This document shows, one piece after another, positions 21,217 to 33,693 of a stretch of 64,000 bases of DNA. This DNA is from Dactylorhiza incarnata (taxonomy: Eukaryota; Streptophyta; Magnoliopsida; Asparagales; Orchidaceae): positions 877,001-941,000 of the forward strand of contig JAWHQI010000099.1 of the NCBI GenBank assembly GCA_033032865.1. Reading direction: 5' to 3'. Each line of letters starts with the position of its first letter. The stretch's first letter is position 1. The notes beneath the pieces were generated by a model that was not told the origin of the DNA, searched no databases, and saw only the letters and a program-made list of their open reading frames with translations. The position numbers and the translations under genes are program-made.

Positions 21217-23755
21217 ATTGAGACACCCAACTGTCCCCAAACTTTTACAGGGCTAGATACACCCTTAGACCCAACCTATGTTCAAAAATCATAAGCTTTA
21301 GACTTAATTTACCTTAGATTACCCCTAGGGGATTGAATTGTAAAGATGAGTAAAACTGGGAAGATATGCACCTCGGAACCACCTCAATTTTTGGTGAGCA
21401 ACTTAATTAAGTATGGACTCTGGGTAAGGAGAGTTTTCATAGCAATTGGACCAGCAAAATGAAAGGAAGTCCCCTCTTCAAGAATGGAGTTAGGCAGGCC
21501 TTCGGTGAATAGTAAAATGCCCTTCTGGTATCCAGAATAAATTGAATACTCATTAAGTGAATCTAGATCGTTGCGTAATACCAAACTTGGGAGATATAAA
21601 TCTTAATCTCATAAGGCCCATTAATAATGCTCATATACTCGAAAGACAACTGATGCCTTCTCCAATGAATACAATTACAAAGATACCATTTGAACAAATT
21701 GCTCTCCTCCTGAAACTTAACCTCTTGGGGCTTGAAACTCAAGTTAATATGAATTCCTTGGAGTAATTGTTAAATACTATAGACTGAAATCATTAGAAGA
21801 TAACCACTCGAGGACATGTTGGATCAATAGAACCTCATGCCCATGTTGGAACAGGAACTAAAGCAATACGAGGAGAATCTAAAGTGACCATTTAAGGTAG
21901 TATAATTAAGACGAGTTAAACGACTTCAAGTCCTGTGGAGGTCTCAGATGCGTGATCCCACATCACTTAGCCTACCCCAAGGCACTTAGGTCTATGCCTC
22001 GGGAAGTCCAAGGTAAATTTCTAAATCCCTAAGTCTATAAGCTAAGGTAAGGGCACCGTGTCGATCGGATCATGCTACAACGTAATCAACCCCACATGAT
22101 AAGGTGAGGATTGGTACGATAATCTAGGTTCACCATTCAAATTTACAAGAGTAAGGTCAACTGGGAGAGAACTTGTAATTTAGAGTCAAGTAAATACATT
22201 ATTAAACAATTCCACATGCTTACCTTGGAAATGAACTTGTCTTGAGGCCTAGTGAGAGGCTGGCTGAGCCCGTGTTATATACGATTAATAGCGAGCTGTA
22301 AGCTCGGGGTAAAACTTTTATGAACAAATGGAATCTGTGGCGGGTCTTCGGTATGGTCAGGGCTGGCACACCGGCGGACATACGTTGACTCAGGCGAATG
22401 ATGAAGGTTAGGGATCTGGCTTAGTTGATGATGTGGAGAAGCTACCATCCCTAATCTCATACTTGGCCTATCTAAGTCTGACGCGCAGCAAAAAGCACGA
22501 CTAGTCCACCCACGCGTGGGTCTCGGAGGGAGTGTGGAGAGGTCTAGGCCTGGTAGTGTGTGTACCCTCCTAGAAGTGGGGGAGCCCGACCCACTGTCAC
22601 TACGGCCACGGTAGTGAGACCCTAGGTGATAGCTACACCTTGAACAATGGGGAACTTACAAGGTCTGTACATACAGAGTCGTGTGTGTGAGTAGATCATC
22701 ATTTCATAATAATGTGCATCATTGCATAACATAGCATACATCATATCACTCATCTTTCCCCCTTTTTTTACCCCCCCCCCCATCATATAAAGTAGTATGG
22801 GATGCCTTATATGATGGGCCCTGCAAAACGACCCCTTAACTTATCTATTGAATTGATAAGTTAAGGTTTTCTTCCTTAGAATTATAAAAACCTCACTGTT
22901 GCCCCATGTACCGTGGTTTGTTTACTTTTAGTGGATGCTCCTTAAACTGCGATATGTTACACTTTCTATTGCTTCTCTTATGTTGTGATATTGCTTATGA
23001 TGCTAGTTTCCTTGTACAATGGTCATTGTCGTACTCTATACTCACCTGTTCTCACTTAGTTTACCGTGATCATCTATATAAATATGTGTTATATTTAATC
23101 AACCTACCATTTGCCATCTGCTTGAGATTATGCTGCTTTGTGTCCTTCCTCTTCCTCCTCTCCGCCCGGTGCTTAGGAGTCACGGGGGGAGGCGGGGAGG
23201 TTGTGGCTGAGTCTTTTAGACTGACGGTCGGTTGTGACCTAACACAGGGGAGGCAACACCAGGAGACCCAGCACCAGAGGACAGGAGGACCTGATCCGGC
23301 AGGAGCTACAGATTCAGGAGCCCCTTCTGTTGGCGGCCGTACTACCGTGAGATTTCATCCTAGATTCTTAGTACTTCGTGATGAGGACTGTGTTACAGTC
23401 ACTTTAGTTTTCGAGGAGATTTAGTTTTAGCTTTATTTGAACGGGTTTGTTCCCGAGTACTCCCTTATGATTTTGTACCAGACTATGATGCTACCTTTCT
23501 ATGTCATTTGGTTTATGGATGGATATGCTTCTCTTATGAAATATTAACTATGGATGCTTCCTCTAGATTTTGCCGGCAGAATCGGCATTAAGTGGTGGTA
23601 GTCCACCATGAGACGGCGGTTCTGGGCAGTAAGACCCGTAGTAAGGCTAAAAGGGCCTCGACTACTGCTTGTTGTCCCGTTTTCGGGGCCCATTTCTCTT
23701 CATGTTCCCTCCGTCCTTCCAAGTCTTGGGGAAGTCCGGGGGAAGGGGTCTTACA
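21217..23755 (+). mobile_element. Right part and 3' terminus of T3 LTR
   Basis: Ends in GGGGTCTTACA like T1, and shares with the T1 distal LTR the block CACTGTCAC..CGGCCAC..GTGAG..CCC (about 22596 versus 7886) and GGGCAGTAAG before the end. These show a related Tekay LTR. It is followed without gap by the RNase H sequence of T2. I give no credit to the 172-residue frame at 22906-23424. Confidence 0.65.
22779..22866. other. Two adjacent 12-bp-stem hairpins
   Basis: CCCATCATATAA pairs with TTATATGATGGG (22779-22790, 22807-22818). CCTTAACTTATC pairs with GATAAGTTAAGG (22834-22845, 22855-22866) around a 9-nt loop. Both stems are perfect. Confidence 0.75.
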
Positions 23756-23927
23756 CGTCTTCACTCAGAAAGAGTTAAATTTGTGCCAGTGCAGATGGTT
23801 GGAGTATGTTTCGGATTATGAAGTTAATATCCTTTATCATCCGGGTAAGGCTAATGTGGTGGTCGATGCCTTGTGTAGAAAGACCACGCATGTCTTCAAC
23901 CTTTCTGTGCAGTCCTTGGTGGGGTAG
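23756..23927 (+). pseudogene. T2 RNase H C-terminus fragment
   Basis: Reads [18 protein letters not shown] and YHPGKANVVVDALCRK, the classic end of Gypsy RNase H where the usual arginines are C and the A-D-ALSR motif is altered. The frame stops at 23925-23927. The upstream polymerase and most of RNase H are absent. Confidence 0.85.
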
Positions 23928-24149
23928 TTTTCATTGATGGATATATCTGTTGGAGGTAGTGCCTTGCCGTCAAGTTTGGAAGCGCAAGAGCCTTCTTGGA
24001 TTTCTCTAACAAGACTGCATCAAAAAGAGATCCTGATTCGCAGCACCTCCAGAATAGAAATGAAAAAAGGAATTACCAGATTTTCTAATTGATGATAAAG
24101 ATACCTTGATGTATTGAGGTAGGTATTGTATTCCTGTTGTTAGAAATAT

Positions 24150-25350
24150 TCGAGAAAAGATTTGTAGTGAATCTCATGGTTCGAGTGTTTTCTATCATCC
24201 TGGTTCCACAATGATGTATAGAGATCTGAAGCAGATTGTTTGGTGGTCAGGTATGAAGAATGATATAACAAAGTTCGTATCAGAATGTTATACCTGTCAG
24301 CGTGTGAAGGCAGATCATAAGAGGCCTGGAGGTAAGTTGACCCCTTTGGATATTCCAAGCTAGAAGTGGGAGAGTATTTCTATGGATTTCATTACTGGTT
24401 TGCCAAGATCTCCCGGAGGGCATGACGCTGTGTGGGTCATTGTCGACAGATTGACAAAGTGTATTCACTTTGTGCCTTTTAAGATTGGCTATTCCATAGA
24501 GAAAATAACAGAGATTTATGTGGATGAGGTCATCAGATTGCATGGTGTGCTAGTGAGTATCGTGTCAGATTGGGACTCTAGGTATATATCTCATTTCTGG
24601 CAGAGCTTGCAGGGAGCTCTAGGCACTGGCCTCAGGTATTCTACCGCGTATTATCCGCAGACAAATGGTCAAACGGAGAGAGTGAATCAGATTTTGCAAG
24701 ATATGATTATATGTTATATTCTGGACCATGGTGGAGCTTGGGACAAGCGTCTTGGACTTATGGAATTTGCATACAACAACAGCTATCAAGAAAGTTTGCA
24801 AATGGACCCCTTTGAAGCTTTGTATGGGAGGCGTTGTCGGACCCCCCTATTTTGGGCTAAAGTTGGTGAGAGACCGGTGTTAGGTCCAGGAGCTTTGGAA
24901 GAAATGAGTATTGTCATGTCGCATATTCGCGAGAAGCTTCGCATAGCTCAAGAGCGTTATAAGAAGTATGCCAATCAGAGAAGAGTTGATCTGGAGTTCG
25001 CAGTTGGAGACCTGGTTTTCTTGAAAGTTTCTCTGATGCCTGGTGTTAAGATGTTTGGAAGGAACCACAAGTTGGATCCCAGGTATGTAGGACCTTTCCA
25101 GATTGTTGAGCGCATCAGAGTGTCAGCTTATAGACTGGAATTTCCTGTCTCTTTCCCCGGTGTTTATGATGTGTTTCACGTGAGCCAGTTGCGAAAGTGC
25201 GTTCTTAGTGATCATCATGTCCTCGACTCGGTGTCCCAGTTGCAGCCCAATATTTCTTATGTTGAAGAGCCTGTCCGTATTCTGGAAACGCGGGATCGAG
25301 TGTTGCGAAGAAAGACGATTCCTATGGTTAAAGTTCTTTGGAGAAATTAG
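24150..25350 (+). pseudogene. T2 integrase
   Basis: The zinc region (FYHPGSTMMYRDL ... CYTCQ) is readable from about 24180. An in-frame TAG at 24361-24363 replaces the usual tryptophan codon. After it the frame is open from 24382 for 322 codons: core (VIVDRLTK, VSDWDSRY, QTNGQTERVN), [15 protein letters not shown], and GPY-type module (VGPFQIVERI, VFHVSQLRK). It stops at 25348-25350 inside the chromodomain-like tail (VKVLWRN). Confidence 0.88.
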
Positions 25351-25501
25351 GACGTTAGAAGTGCGATCTGAGAGCTAGAATCTGCAATGAAGGAACCTCA
25401 TCCTTGCATGTTCTCTTAGTTTCTTCGGTGAGTACTTCTAGCCAGCGAGTTCTAATTTATTCCTTATTATCTCTTAGATTCGAATTGCGTTTCAAGTTTC
25501 A

Positions 25502-25529
25502 GGACGAAACTTTCTTTTAAGGGGGTGGT
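25502..25529 (+). other. T2 polypurine tract
   Basis: GGACGAAAC followed by TTAAGGGGGTGG directly before the LTR start TGTAATGCCC. This is the standard Tekay arrangement and the plus-strand primer. Confidence 0.85.
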
Positions 25530-27916
25530 TGTAATGCCCTTGAATTTCCAATAATTTAATTAAATAATAATTCGGCGTAATAATGACGTAAGGGCGTTAT
25601 GTTTGCACAGAGTTTATTGGTGCGTTGTAATTTGTGCGATTTTGCGTCCATTCGGTCAATTTGAGCGTATTTTGAAACTTCTCAGAATTTAGATTTTAAA
25701 CTTTAGAAAATTAAATTAATTAATTTTAAGCAGGTCCATGAAGTTTCTTTACATTTCGAGACATTTTGAGAGCCCTGTGAATTTTAAAAGATTCCATAAT
25801 TTTTATTATTTATTTATATTCTCTTATAAAAGGTCAAACTTAGGAAAATTAGGTTTTATATTTCCCTTCTTCTTCCTACCCGAGCTAAACCAGGAGACGC
25901 GAAAGAGAAGATCGGCGTTCATCCGGGAGCGTTCCGTCAACTGTTAAGGGAGTTCTAGTGCTCAGATTTGTCGTCGGAGGATAGATTGGGAGAGCTCTCG
26001 CCGAGCTCTTCGCTTGTGCGGTGAGTATTTCTGATTTCGCTGATTTTTGGAGTTGAAGTGTGTAGCCCTAATCCTCCTTTTCGTTCAAAACGTTTCAAAA
26101 ATTGCTTCGTGTGACTTCTATCGGTCGATCCTTGGCATGGAGTGCATTGGAGACCAAAAATCGGAAGATTTGAGGCAAGTGGTGGACTCTCCCTTTTTTA
26201 GTGTCTTCCCTTTCTTCTTTACATCTCTTAAGGCATACTGGTATGACATGGCTATTTTCCATAGGTTAGACTTCGGGTATTCGGGTTTGGTCAAGAAGTT
26301 GAGTAAATTCGTCGAGTGAACTCGTGAGATTGAGTTGAATTCATCGATTGAACTCGTGAGGTTAAGTTAAATTCATCGAGTGAACTCGTGAGGTTGAGTT
26401 AAATTCATCGAGTAAACTCGTGAGGTTGAGTTAAATTCGTCAAGTGAACTCGTGAGGTTGAGTTAAATTCGTCGAGTGAACTCGTGAGGTTGAGTTAAAT
26501 CCGTCGAGTAAACTCATGAGTTTGAGTTAAATTTGTCGAGGGAACTCGTGAGGTTGAGTTAAATTCATCGAGTGAACTCGTGAGGTTGAGTTAAATTTGT
26601 CGAGTGAACTCGTGAGGTTGAGTTAAATTCTTCGCGTGAACTCGTGTGGTTAAGTCGAATTTGATGAGTGGTCTCGACAAATTTGTTGTATAAAATTATT
26701 TTCCTTGGAATTTTTCATGGGTTTCGTTCTTTTCATTATAATAAGTTATTTTGGACTGTTGGTTGGGTTGGAGTGGATGACCACCACCATAGGGCTTGTT
26801 GGTGAATCTTTGTATCTGGTGAGTTTGTGGCGGACTATAGGCTGGGTTGCAAATGGCTGAGTCCCACCTCAACACCATTTTATGTCTGGTATTGGTGATT
26901 CATTCCTCTTTTAGAACTGATCAGTCTCTTTTATTTTATTTCATATATGGATATATATGTATTTATATGATTAACTTATGGATATTCATCGCACTTAGTG
27001 CAAGACTTTTTCTCTCTTATATAGTCAATCCTGCTGAAGTATTTTACTCATTGATTCATATGACTTGTCTGTTGTTGGTTTACAGTTGCTCTCGTTTGGT
27101 TGGTAACCCTCGTAACTTATCAATCTCATTAATCCTTTAAATCTTCATTTGAGTTGCCTTTTTCGCATTTGTGCTAAAGCATTCTTTTCTTTTGAATGTC
27201 TCAGGTTCGGATCAGTAGCAGTTAGAGCTGACCAGGCCGTCTTTCCGGACCGCAGTATTTGCTTTCTTTCCCTTGTTAGTGAGGCTTTGATAGCTGGATT
27301 TAACTTTAATTTTGTACTGTATCTCAGACGTATTTCGGTTAGTTCTATGGGTTCGTGTCAGATTGTTGACGCTCATAGTCTGTTTCTTTGGTGTAGACTT
27401 TATGCTTGTTGTCCATGTTACTACTACTTACTGTTGTTGATGCATTGCTCTTTGGGAAGGTTTTATGTTACGATGCATAGTAGTTAATTTACTTGTATAA
27501 AAATTTGCACTTTTATTCATAGCATGATTTCAAACAAATGTCACTCTACTTTAAAGATCGTAAAAGCTCTTTTCTACCTATATTAAATTTAGAAACATGC
27601 ATTTCACTAGTTGGTTATTAGCCCTTCATGATCATATAAGACAAAATGAATCAAATCTTATATTTTCTGATGCGTGTGTATATATATTTTCCTACTAGTG
27701 GACTAGTTGATCCACTGAACCGAGGGACACGATTTCTGAATCTTTAAACTTAATATATGCTTCATGCGAAAATACATAAGCCTTTTATGAAAAGGGTAGG
27801 AGAACGTTTTGCCTGAGCGTCTGCAGTTGACCCCTGCACAATGTGGCATCACAATGCGTATTTTCCTCTCACTCTGATAATATATTTATATATTGGGGAA
27901 AATGCGGGTTGTGACA
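25530..27916 (+). repeat. T2 3' LTR (2387 bp)
   Basis: Begins TGTAATGCCCTTG and ends GCGGGTTGTGACA. Both ends are close to those of solo LTR T4 (same terminal 14 bases). A TATA box (TATAAAA, 25825-25831) is followed by a leader. Scattered open frames show no domain. Confidence 0.88.
26313..26690. repeat. 32-bp tandem array in T2 LTR
   Basis: About eleven units of CGAGTGAACTCGTGAGGTTG with a 32-bp period (26313, 26345 and onward). Each unit includes the short palindrome CGAGT-GA-ACTCG. Confidence 0.92.
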
Positions 27917-28557
27917 TACATGCTCCCTGATGAAATGATATCTAATCTCAATATGTTTTGTTCTACTATGTGTCACGGGATTTTTAGCTATAGAAATGAC
28001 ACTAGAGGAATTACAGAAGAGTGATGTTCTCCTAATCTGTAAACTATAGTCCTCTAATTAGTGTTGAATCCACAAAAGTTGTGCACAACAACTATCAGCA
28101 GAGATGTACTCTAATTCAGTTGTGGAGATAGCAATTTTATTTTGCTTTTTGCTACTCCAGAACACAAGCCTTCTCCCCAAGAACTGACAAGTTTCTGAAG
28201 TGATTTTTTTGTCCTCCTTGCACCCAGCAAAGTCAGCATCAGAATATCCACAAAGCTCAAAATCATCTGATTTAGGATACCAAAGTCCTAGATTGGGAGT
28301 ACCCTTTAGATAACTCAATATTCTTTTGACTGCTGAGTAGTGTGATTCTTTGGGGTTAACTTGATACCTTGCACAGACACATGTGACAAACATGATGTCT
28401 GGCCTACTAGCAGTAAGGTAGAGCAAGGAGCCAATTATGCTTCTATACATAGACTCATTATATGGTTTTCCCTTTTCATCCTTACCTAGAGAGACATTTG
28501 ACCACATAGGAGTTCTCATAGGGGTAGAGTTCTCCATTCCAAATTTATGTATGATGT
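27917..28557 (-). pseudogene. C1 RNase H
   Basis: Clear Copia motifs: [63 protein letters not shown]. Beyond the stop near 28058 the fragment SSVISIAKN and [17 protein letters not shown] remains readable to 27917, where the T2 LTR begins. The distal third is therefore cut off by insertion, not by decay. Confidence 0.9.
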
Positions 28558-28689
28558 CAAAGGTAAATTTGGTCTGAGAGATGAATATTCCTTCCTTAAA
28601 TTGCTTTACTTAGAGACCTAAGAAATATTTTAGCTCTCCTATAATGCCCATCTCAAATTTATTTTGCACGAGCTTGGCAAATTTCTTAC

Positions 28690-29160
28690 AAAGATTCTCA
28701 TAAGTTGATCCAAATATGATGTCATCAACATATATTTGGACCAAAAGGATCTAGCCCTTCAATTCTCTCAAAAATAAAGTCTTATTTATCTTTCCCCTTG
28801 AGAACTTATTTTCAAGAAGAAAAGTTGACAGTGTCTCATACCAGGCCCTTGGTGCCTGCTTCAAACTATATAAGGCTTTATTGAGAAAATAAACATATTC
28901 AGGATAGGTAGGAGAGATAAAACCTGGTGGTTCTGCTACATATACTTCCTCTTTTAAGTCTCCATTCAGAAAGACTGATTTGACATCCATTTGGTAGAAT
29001 TTAAAGCCTTTGAATGTTGCATAAGCTAGAAAGAGTCTGATGGCCTCCAATCTAGCTACAGGAGCAAATGTCTGGTCAAAGTCTATTTCGTCTTCCTGCT
29101 TGTATCCTTGGGCTACCAATCTAGCATTATTTTTTATGATCACTCCAGCTTCATTTATCT
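28690..29160 (-). pseudogene. C1 reverse transcriptase
   Basis: From the 5' side on the minus strand: [48 protein letters not shown] and [10 protein letters not shown]. The catalytic YVDD box with IIFGST is intact at about 28705-28735, downstream of a stop near 28751. The upstream RT/integrase linker is unreadable. Confidence 0.88.
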
Positions 29161-29773
29161 TGTTTCAATAGACCCACTTGGTCCCAATGATATTTTGCCT
29201 TTGTGGCCTTAGGACCAGCTTCCAGACCTTGCATCTTTTAAATTGGTTGAGCTCTTCTTGCATGACCATTACCCAGAATTTGTCTTGGTTGGCCTCCTCA
29301 AACTTCTTTGGTTCCAGTTGTGAAAGGAAGCTGAGGTGCATGCTTTCATTTAGAGCATTTCTTCTAGTTCTTATTCCTTGATTTAGATCACCAATAATTT
29401 GGTCTGCAGGATGATCTCATAGATGTCTCATGGTTGTGGGCAACACTCTTTGAGGGTCTTATGCTTCAATAATTTCTTCAGCTGCTGCTTCAGTATTATC
29501 ATTATGAGAATTTGATTCTTCAGTAGCTTCTTCTTCTCCTTCTGGAACATAATTCTGAGGGGAGAGTTCCTTCTTCTCAATATCTCTAATTTTTAGTGAA
29601 TCCAATCCAACTTCAATTCCTGCACTGCATGAACTAGATAAGGGTTATGCAACATGTTGTTTTCATCAAAAACTACATTAATAGATTCTTCAATTGTAAG
29701 AGCATTCTTATTGAAGACTTAATAGGCTTTACTATATTTGTTATATCCTACAAAGATACCTTCATGGCTCTTT

Positions 29774-30441
29774 TCAGAGAATTTGGTAATATAATGTATT
29801 TTTATTTTTCAGCACATAGCATTTACTTCCAAAAATTCTGAAGTAAGCTAGTGTTGGTTTTTTCCCTTTAACCAACTCATAGGGAGTCATGTTATGGTTC
29901 TTGTTGATGAGTGCTCTATTTTGCATATGGCATACAATATTGACTGCCTCAGCCCAAATATATTCTGGAAGTGAGGATTTACATAGCATAGCCCTACGAA
30001 AGTGTTCTATTTTTCCTCTCAACAACCTCATTTTGCTGTGGAGTTTTGGGAGAGGAAAACTCTTGTAAGATACTTTCCTCTTCACAGAACTTGGTCATTA
30101 AGCCAGATTAAAATTCAGTTTCATGATCACTTCTGATCTTGGTCATTGAACTGTTCATTTCATTCTGAAATTGTCTGACAAAGTTCTTGAATGTGTCTAA
30201 GGTATCAGACTTGTGTTTCAAAAACAACACTCATGCAAACCTAGAGTGATCATCAATAATAACTAAAGTATATGTCATCCCTCCTAAGCCGTGCACAGTC
30301 ATAGGGCCAAATAGGTCCATGTGCAGCAAATATTGACATCTAGTGGATTGTTTATCTTGTATACTTTTGAAAGATGTCCTTGGTTGCTTGCCCATTTGGC
30401 ATGCATGATAAGGACCCATCTCTTGACAATCTATTGTAGGT
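29774..30441 (-). pseudogene. C1 integrase (two readable pieces)
   Basis: The piece at 30419-30231 reads CQMGKQPRTSFKS and LLHMDLFGPM..TLVIIDDHSRFA, giving the first catalytic aspartate. The piece at 30085-29774 reads LPEYIWAEAVNIVCHMQNRA and TPYELVKGKKPTLAYFRIFGSKCYV, the integrase end. The middle, with the second aspartate and glutamate, is frameshifted. The 5' portion is separated by solo LTR T4. Confidence 0.85.
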
Positions 30442-30446
30442 CCATC

Positions 30447-33400
30447 TATAAAGCCCCTGTTTTTTCGGTAATTATTTAATTCAGTGATGACGTGTTTATG
30501 GCGTCAGGACGTTACTTTTAACGTCAAGTTGGCAGCGCATCGTCGTTAGTGCGTTTTCGCATCTGTTAGGTCTAGTCGACCAGATTTTGGGATTTGTATC
30601 AAAAGTTGAAAATTTTACGTTGGAAAATTAAGTTGTGTAATTTTAGACTTGCTCGTTAAGTTTCGTTGCGATCCGATCCATTTTGGAGCCTCGGCGCATT
30701 TTCGAAGTTTTGTACAATTTATGTTCGCCGTAAACATTAAAAGCTTATATCTCGAGAATGGCCGGTCGGATTTTGGTTTTGACCTCACCGTTGGATTCGT
30801 AGCGCCGACATTCGCCTTTGGTGCTATTTTCGTCAGTTTCGACGTTTGTTTAATTTTTGGCAATAATATACTATTATTATATTTACTATTATTATAATTA
30901 TTATATATATAAATATCCCTCCTCTTTTTCCTTCATTCTGGCCGAGCAGATAACGTGAGAATGGCGGAGTCTTTCCGTTCGTGAAGCTTCCGATCGCCGC
31001 CGACGGAGCTCCGGTGCACGAAATCTTCGCCGGAGCATAGATCTGGAAAGCTCTCGCCGTGCTCTTCGCGTGTATGGTAATCTTTGCCCATTTCGTGGGT
31101 ATTTCGGGCTAGGGTTTTTGGCCCTAGTCCCCCGTTTGGTCGTTTTTTCTGTAGATTTAGCCTTACCGTGTCTTTTTTTGGACCGATCTATGGCGTGAAG
31201 CGTTTCGGAGGTCGGATCCTGGTAAATCGAGGCAAGTGGTGGTTTGGTCCCCTTCCCCCTTGGCTTGTTTCTCCAATTGCTTCTCTTTCTTATAATCTTT
31301 ATTTGGGAAATTTAGTGCTGAATGGTTTTCTTCACCATAATTGTTGTTAGTTGAGATTGTTCTGGAAACCCAGATTTAGGCATGTTCAGAAGTAATTAAT
31401 TAATTATTATTTTTGGGGTATCTGAGTGTCATGATCAATCTCTTTCAAAACTCAAGTTTCTGTGAAATATCCATATTCTGGGATAAACCCTAAGGTTTGC
31501 TATGTAATTTGTGTGAATTTGTGTATATTTTCTAAGCAGTAGGCTCTTCGAGGAACTGTCTGAGTATTAAGTTTTTTTCCAGGTATTATGCCCCTTTATT
31601 TATGGAAGTTTCACTCTTACAGGGAGAACCTGTATGTGTCTGGAATCTGAGCAATTTTCGGTGAAGTCAAAATCGACGGGACATCCCGTCGATCGACCGG
31701 ACATCTAGTCAATCGACGGGACCTCCCGTCGATCGACGGGACCTCCCGTCCATCGACGAGACCATCCCGTCGATCGCCGACATCTGCTGGGGAAATTTCT
31801 TCCCCTAGGCCTTAAGTCAAAATCGACGGGACAAGAGACCGTCCCGTCGATCGGCGGTATCAGTTGGGGAAATCGTTTCCCCGAAATCTTAAGTCAAAAT
31901 TGATGGGACAAGAGACCGTCCCGTCGATCGTCGGTAGCAGCTGAGTAAGATGTTTGCCGAGGCTTTAAGTCAAAATCGACGGGACCTCCCGTCGATCGAT
32001 GAGACCATCCTGTCGATCGTCGGCATCTACTAGGGAAATTTCTTCCCCTAGGCTTTAAGTCAAAATTGACGGGACCCCCCGTCGATGGACGAGACCATCC
32101 CATCGATCAACGAGAGCTCCCGCCGATTTTGTTTCCTTGGTGCAGTTTTTGTCCCTTTAATGCTTGATTCTCTCCCTTTTAGGTATGAGCATCTAGTTGT
32201 ATTCCACTTTGTTCTCTAGAGTAGGTTCTTGTTCAGGTAGTGTATTCTCTGTGAGGAGTATTGTTTCTCCCTCACTGTTTTTTTGGTAATCTGGCTGAAT
32301 GTAAGGTTTTCTTAGTGGTTATGAGCTGCAAGTAGCAGTTTTCTCCTTGATGACCTTTTTTCTTGAAATCTAGTCTAGTTTAGTCTTGCCATTCTCGAGT
32401 TATAGGTATTCGATTTTGGGTTGTTGGTGTTGGTGGATTAAAACCACTGCCACAGTGCCCTGCACTTAAATTGGGTATTTTTACGGGAGTTTACCCGAGT
32501 TGGTTGGTTGTTGTTTTTTGTTTTACTACTGTTGTCCTGGAGGAGGTATCTCCCACCACAGTTGTTGGATATTTTCCAGTTTGGGTGTGTCGGGCTATGA
32601 GACCACCTTACCCTTGGTCCCTTGTGGAGTTTGTTCTGTGGGTGTGCTAGTGGAGGTATTCCCCACACAGTCACCGGATTCTTACCGGTGTTGGTGTTTG
32701 CTAAACACTTAATTACAAGAATTACTATAGTATTGTTTATACTTTCATATTATAGATGTGTAGATATGCTTTTGTCTTTCCACCATTCTTGGTGTTGTCA
32801 GGTATACGTGAATTTTCACGTAAGTGTTTCCACTATTATTTCTCATGCATATCGTACTTTACTTTCAGTATAGTTGGTCATGGGTTGGTACACCGGTTGA
32901 CTGTGGTTTACTTTGCTTTGTTTCCTGCCGCCCATTATACCTTGTTGTTGAGGCGTTCTCTCTTATGAATGCCTCAGGTTCAGAGCAGTAGCAGACTGTG
33001 GAGCTAGAGCTGGTGTTTCAGTGTTGTAGTAACAGCTGTGACTGTTTCTCCTCACCCTTGTGAGGTAGATGTTCGTTATTTTGTTTTATTTTAGTTCAGA
33101 CATTCTATTGAGATCTGTGGGTTGGTGTCAGGTTGTTGACACCCACAAATTTGGTTGATTTTGGACACTTTGCTAGCTGCTAGTTGTTTTCTTGCTCTTT
33201 TGGAGTAGTTTATTCGCTCTCCGGGAGGTTTTATGCTAGGATTGCATGTTAGGTATTTTAAGTATAAAAAAGGACTTATATCAGTACTTCATAACCTCTT
33301 TTCAAAACAAATCTCACTCTGTTTTAAAGGTTATAAAAAATGTCTTTTCCTACTTATATTAAACCTAGAGGTCAGCATAACATGTTATATCATTGGATTG

Positions 33401-33688
33401 TTATGTTCATATAGGGTAATAAGGAATAAAACCTAGTATTTTTCGCTGCGTATTTCTACTTACACCATTAGTCGTGGATTAGTTGGTCCACTGAACCGAG
33501 GGACACAGTTAATGAACTTAACTGAATTTATATTTTAAAATTATAATTCATGGATTTGTCATGATAAGTAATAGGAGTAGGATTTTCCTGAGCGTATGTC
33601 GTTGTCCCCTGCACTGTGTGGCATCACGACGCATATTTTCTCTTACTCTGGCGTATTATTTAATACGGAGAAAATGCGGGTTGTGACA
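30447..33688 (+). mobile_element. Solo Tekay LTR T4 (3242 bp)
   Basis: Flanked by CCATC at 30442-30446 and 33689-33693. It ends GCGGGTTGTGACA, as T2 does, and starts TATAAAGCCCCTG, where TG has become TA. A TATA box (TATATATAAATA, 30903-30914) precedes a leader. No internal coding region, so it is a solo LTR. It separates the C1 protease/pre-integrase and integrase regions. Confidence 0.92.
31670..32130. repeat. CGACGGGA/TCCCGTCG palindrome array in T4
   Basis: About five units beginning TAAGTCAAAATCGACGGGA. Within and between units CGACGGGA pairs with TCCCGTCG, for example CGACGGGACCTCCCGTCG. A second stem, GGGGAAATTTCTTCCCC, recurs. Many units differ by point changes, some of them paired across a stem. 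Confidence 0.9.
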
Positions 33689-33693
33689 CCATC

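Larger units (their letters stand above)
23756..27916 (+). mobile_element. Tekay element T2, right part only
   Basis: Contains the end of RNase H, integrase, a polypurine tract and a 3' LTR. It starts abruptly in the RNase H codons where the T3 LTR ends. Its right edge joins C1 RNase H sequence, and TACAT (27917-27921) should be one copy of its target duplication. Its missing left part is most simply explained by T3 having inserted into it, placing the rest beyond the left edge of the window. Confidence 0.8.

Noticed and set aside
22906..23424. 172-codon frame starting with hydrophobic segments
   Set aside because: Low-complexity hydrophobic start and no domain; lies in a Tekay LTR whose end is at 23755.
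23592..23760. Start codon and upstream part of the 23592-23927 frame as pol coding
   Set aside because: Bases before 23756 are LTR sequence; only the last about 57 codons are RNase H.
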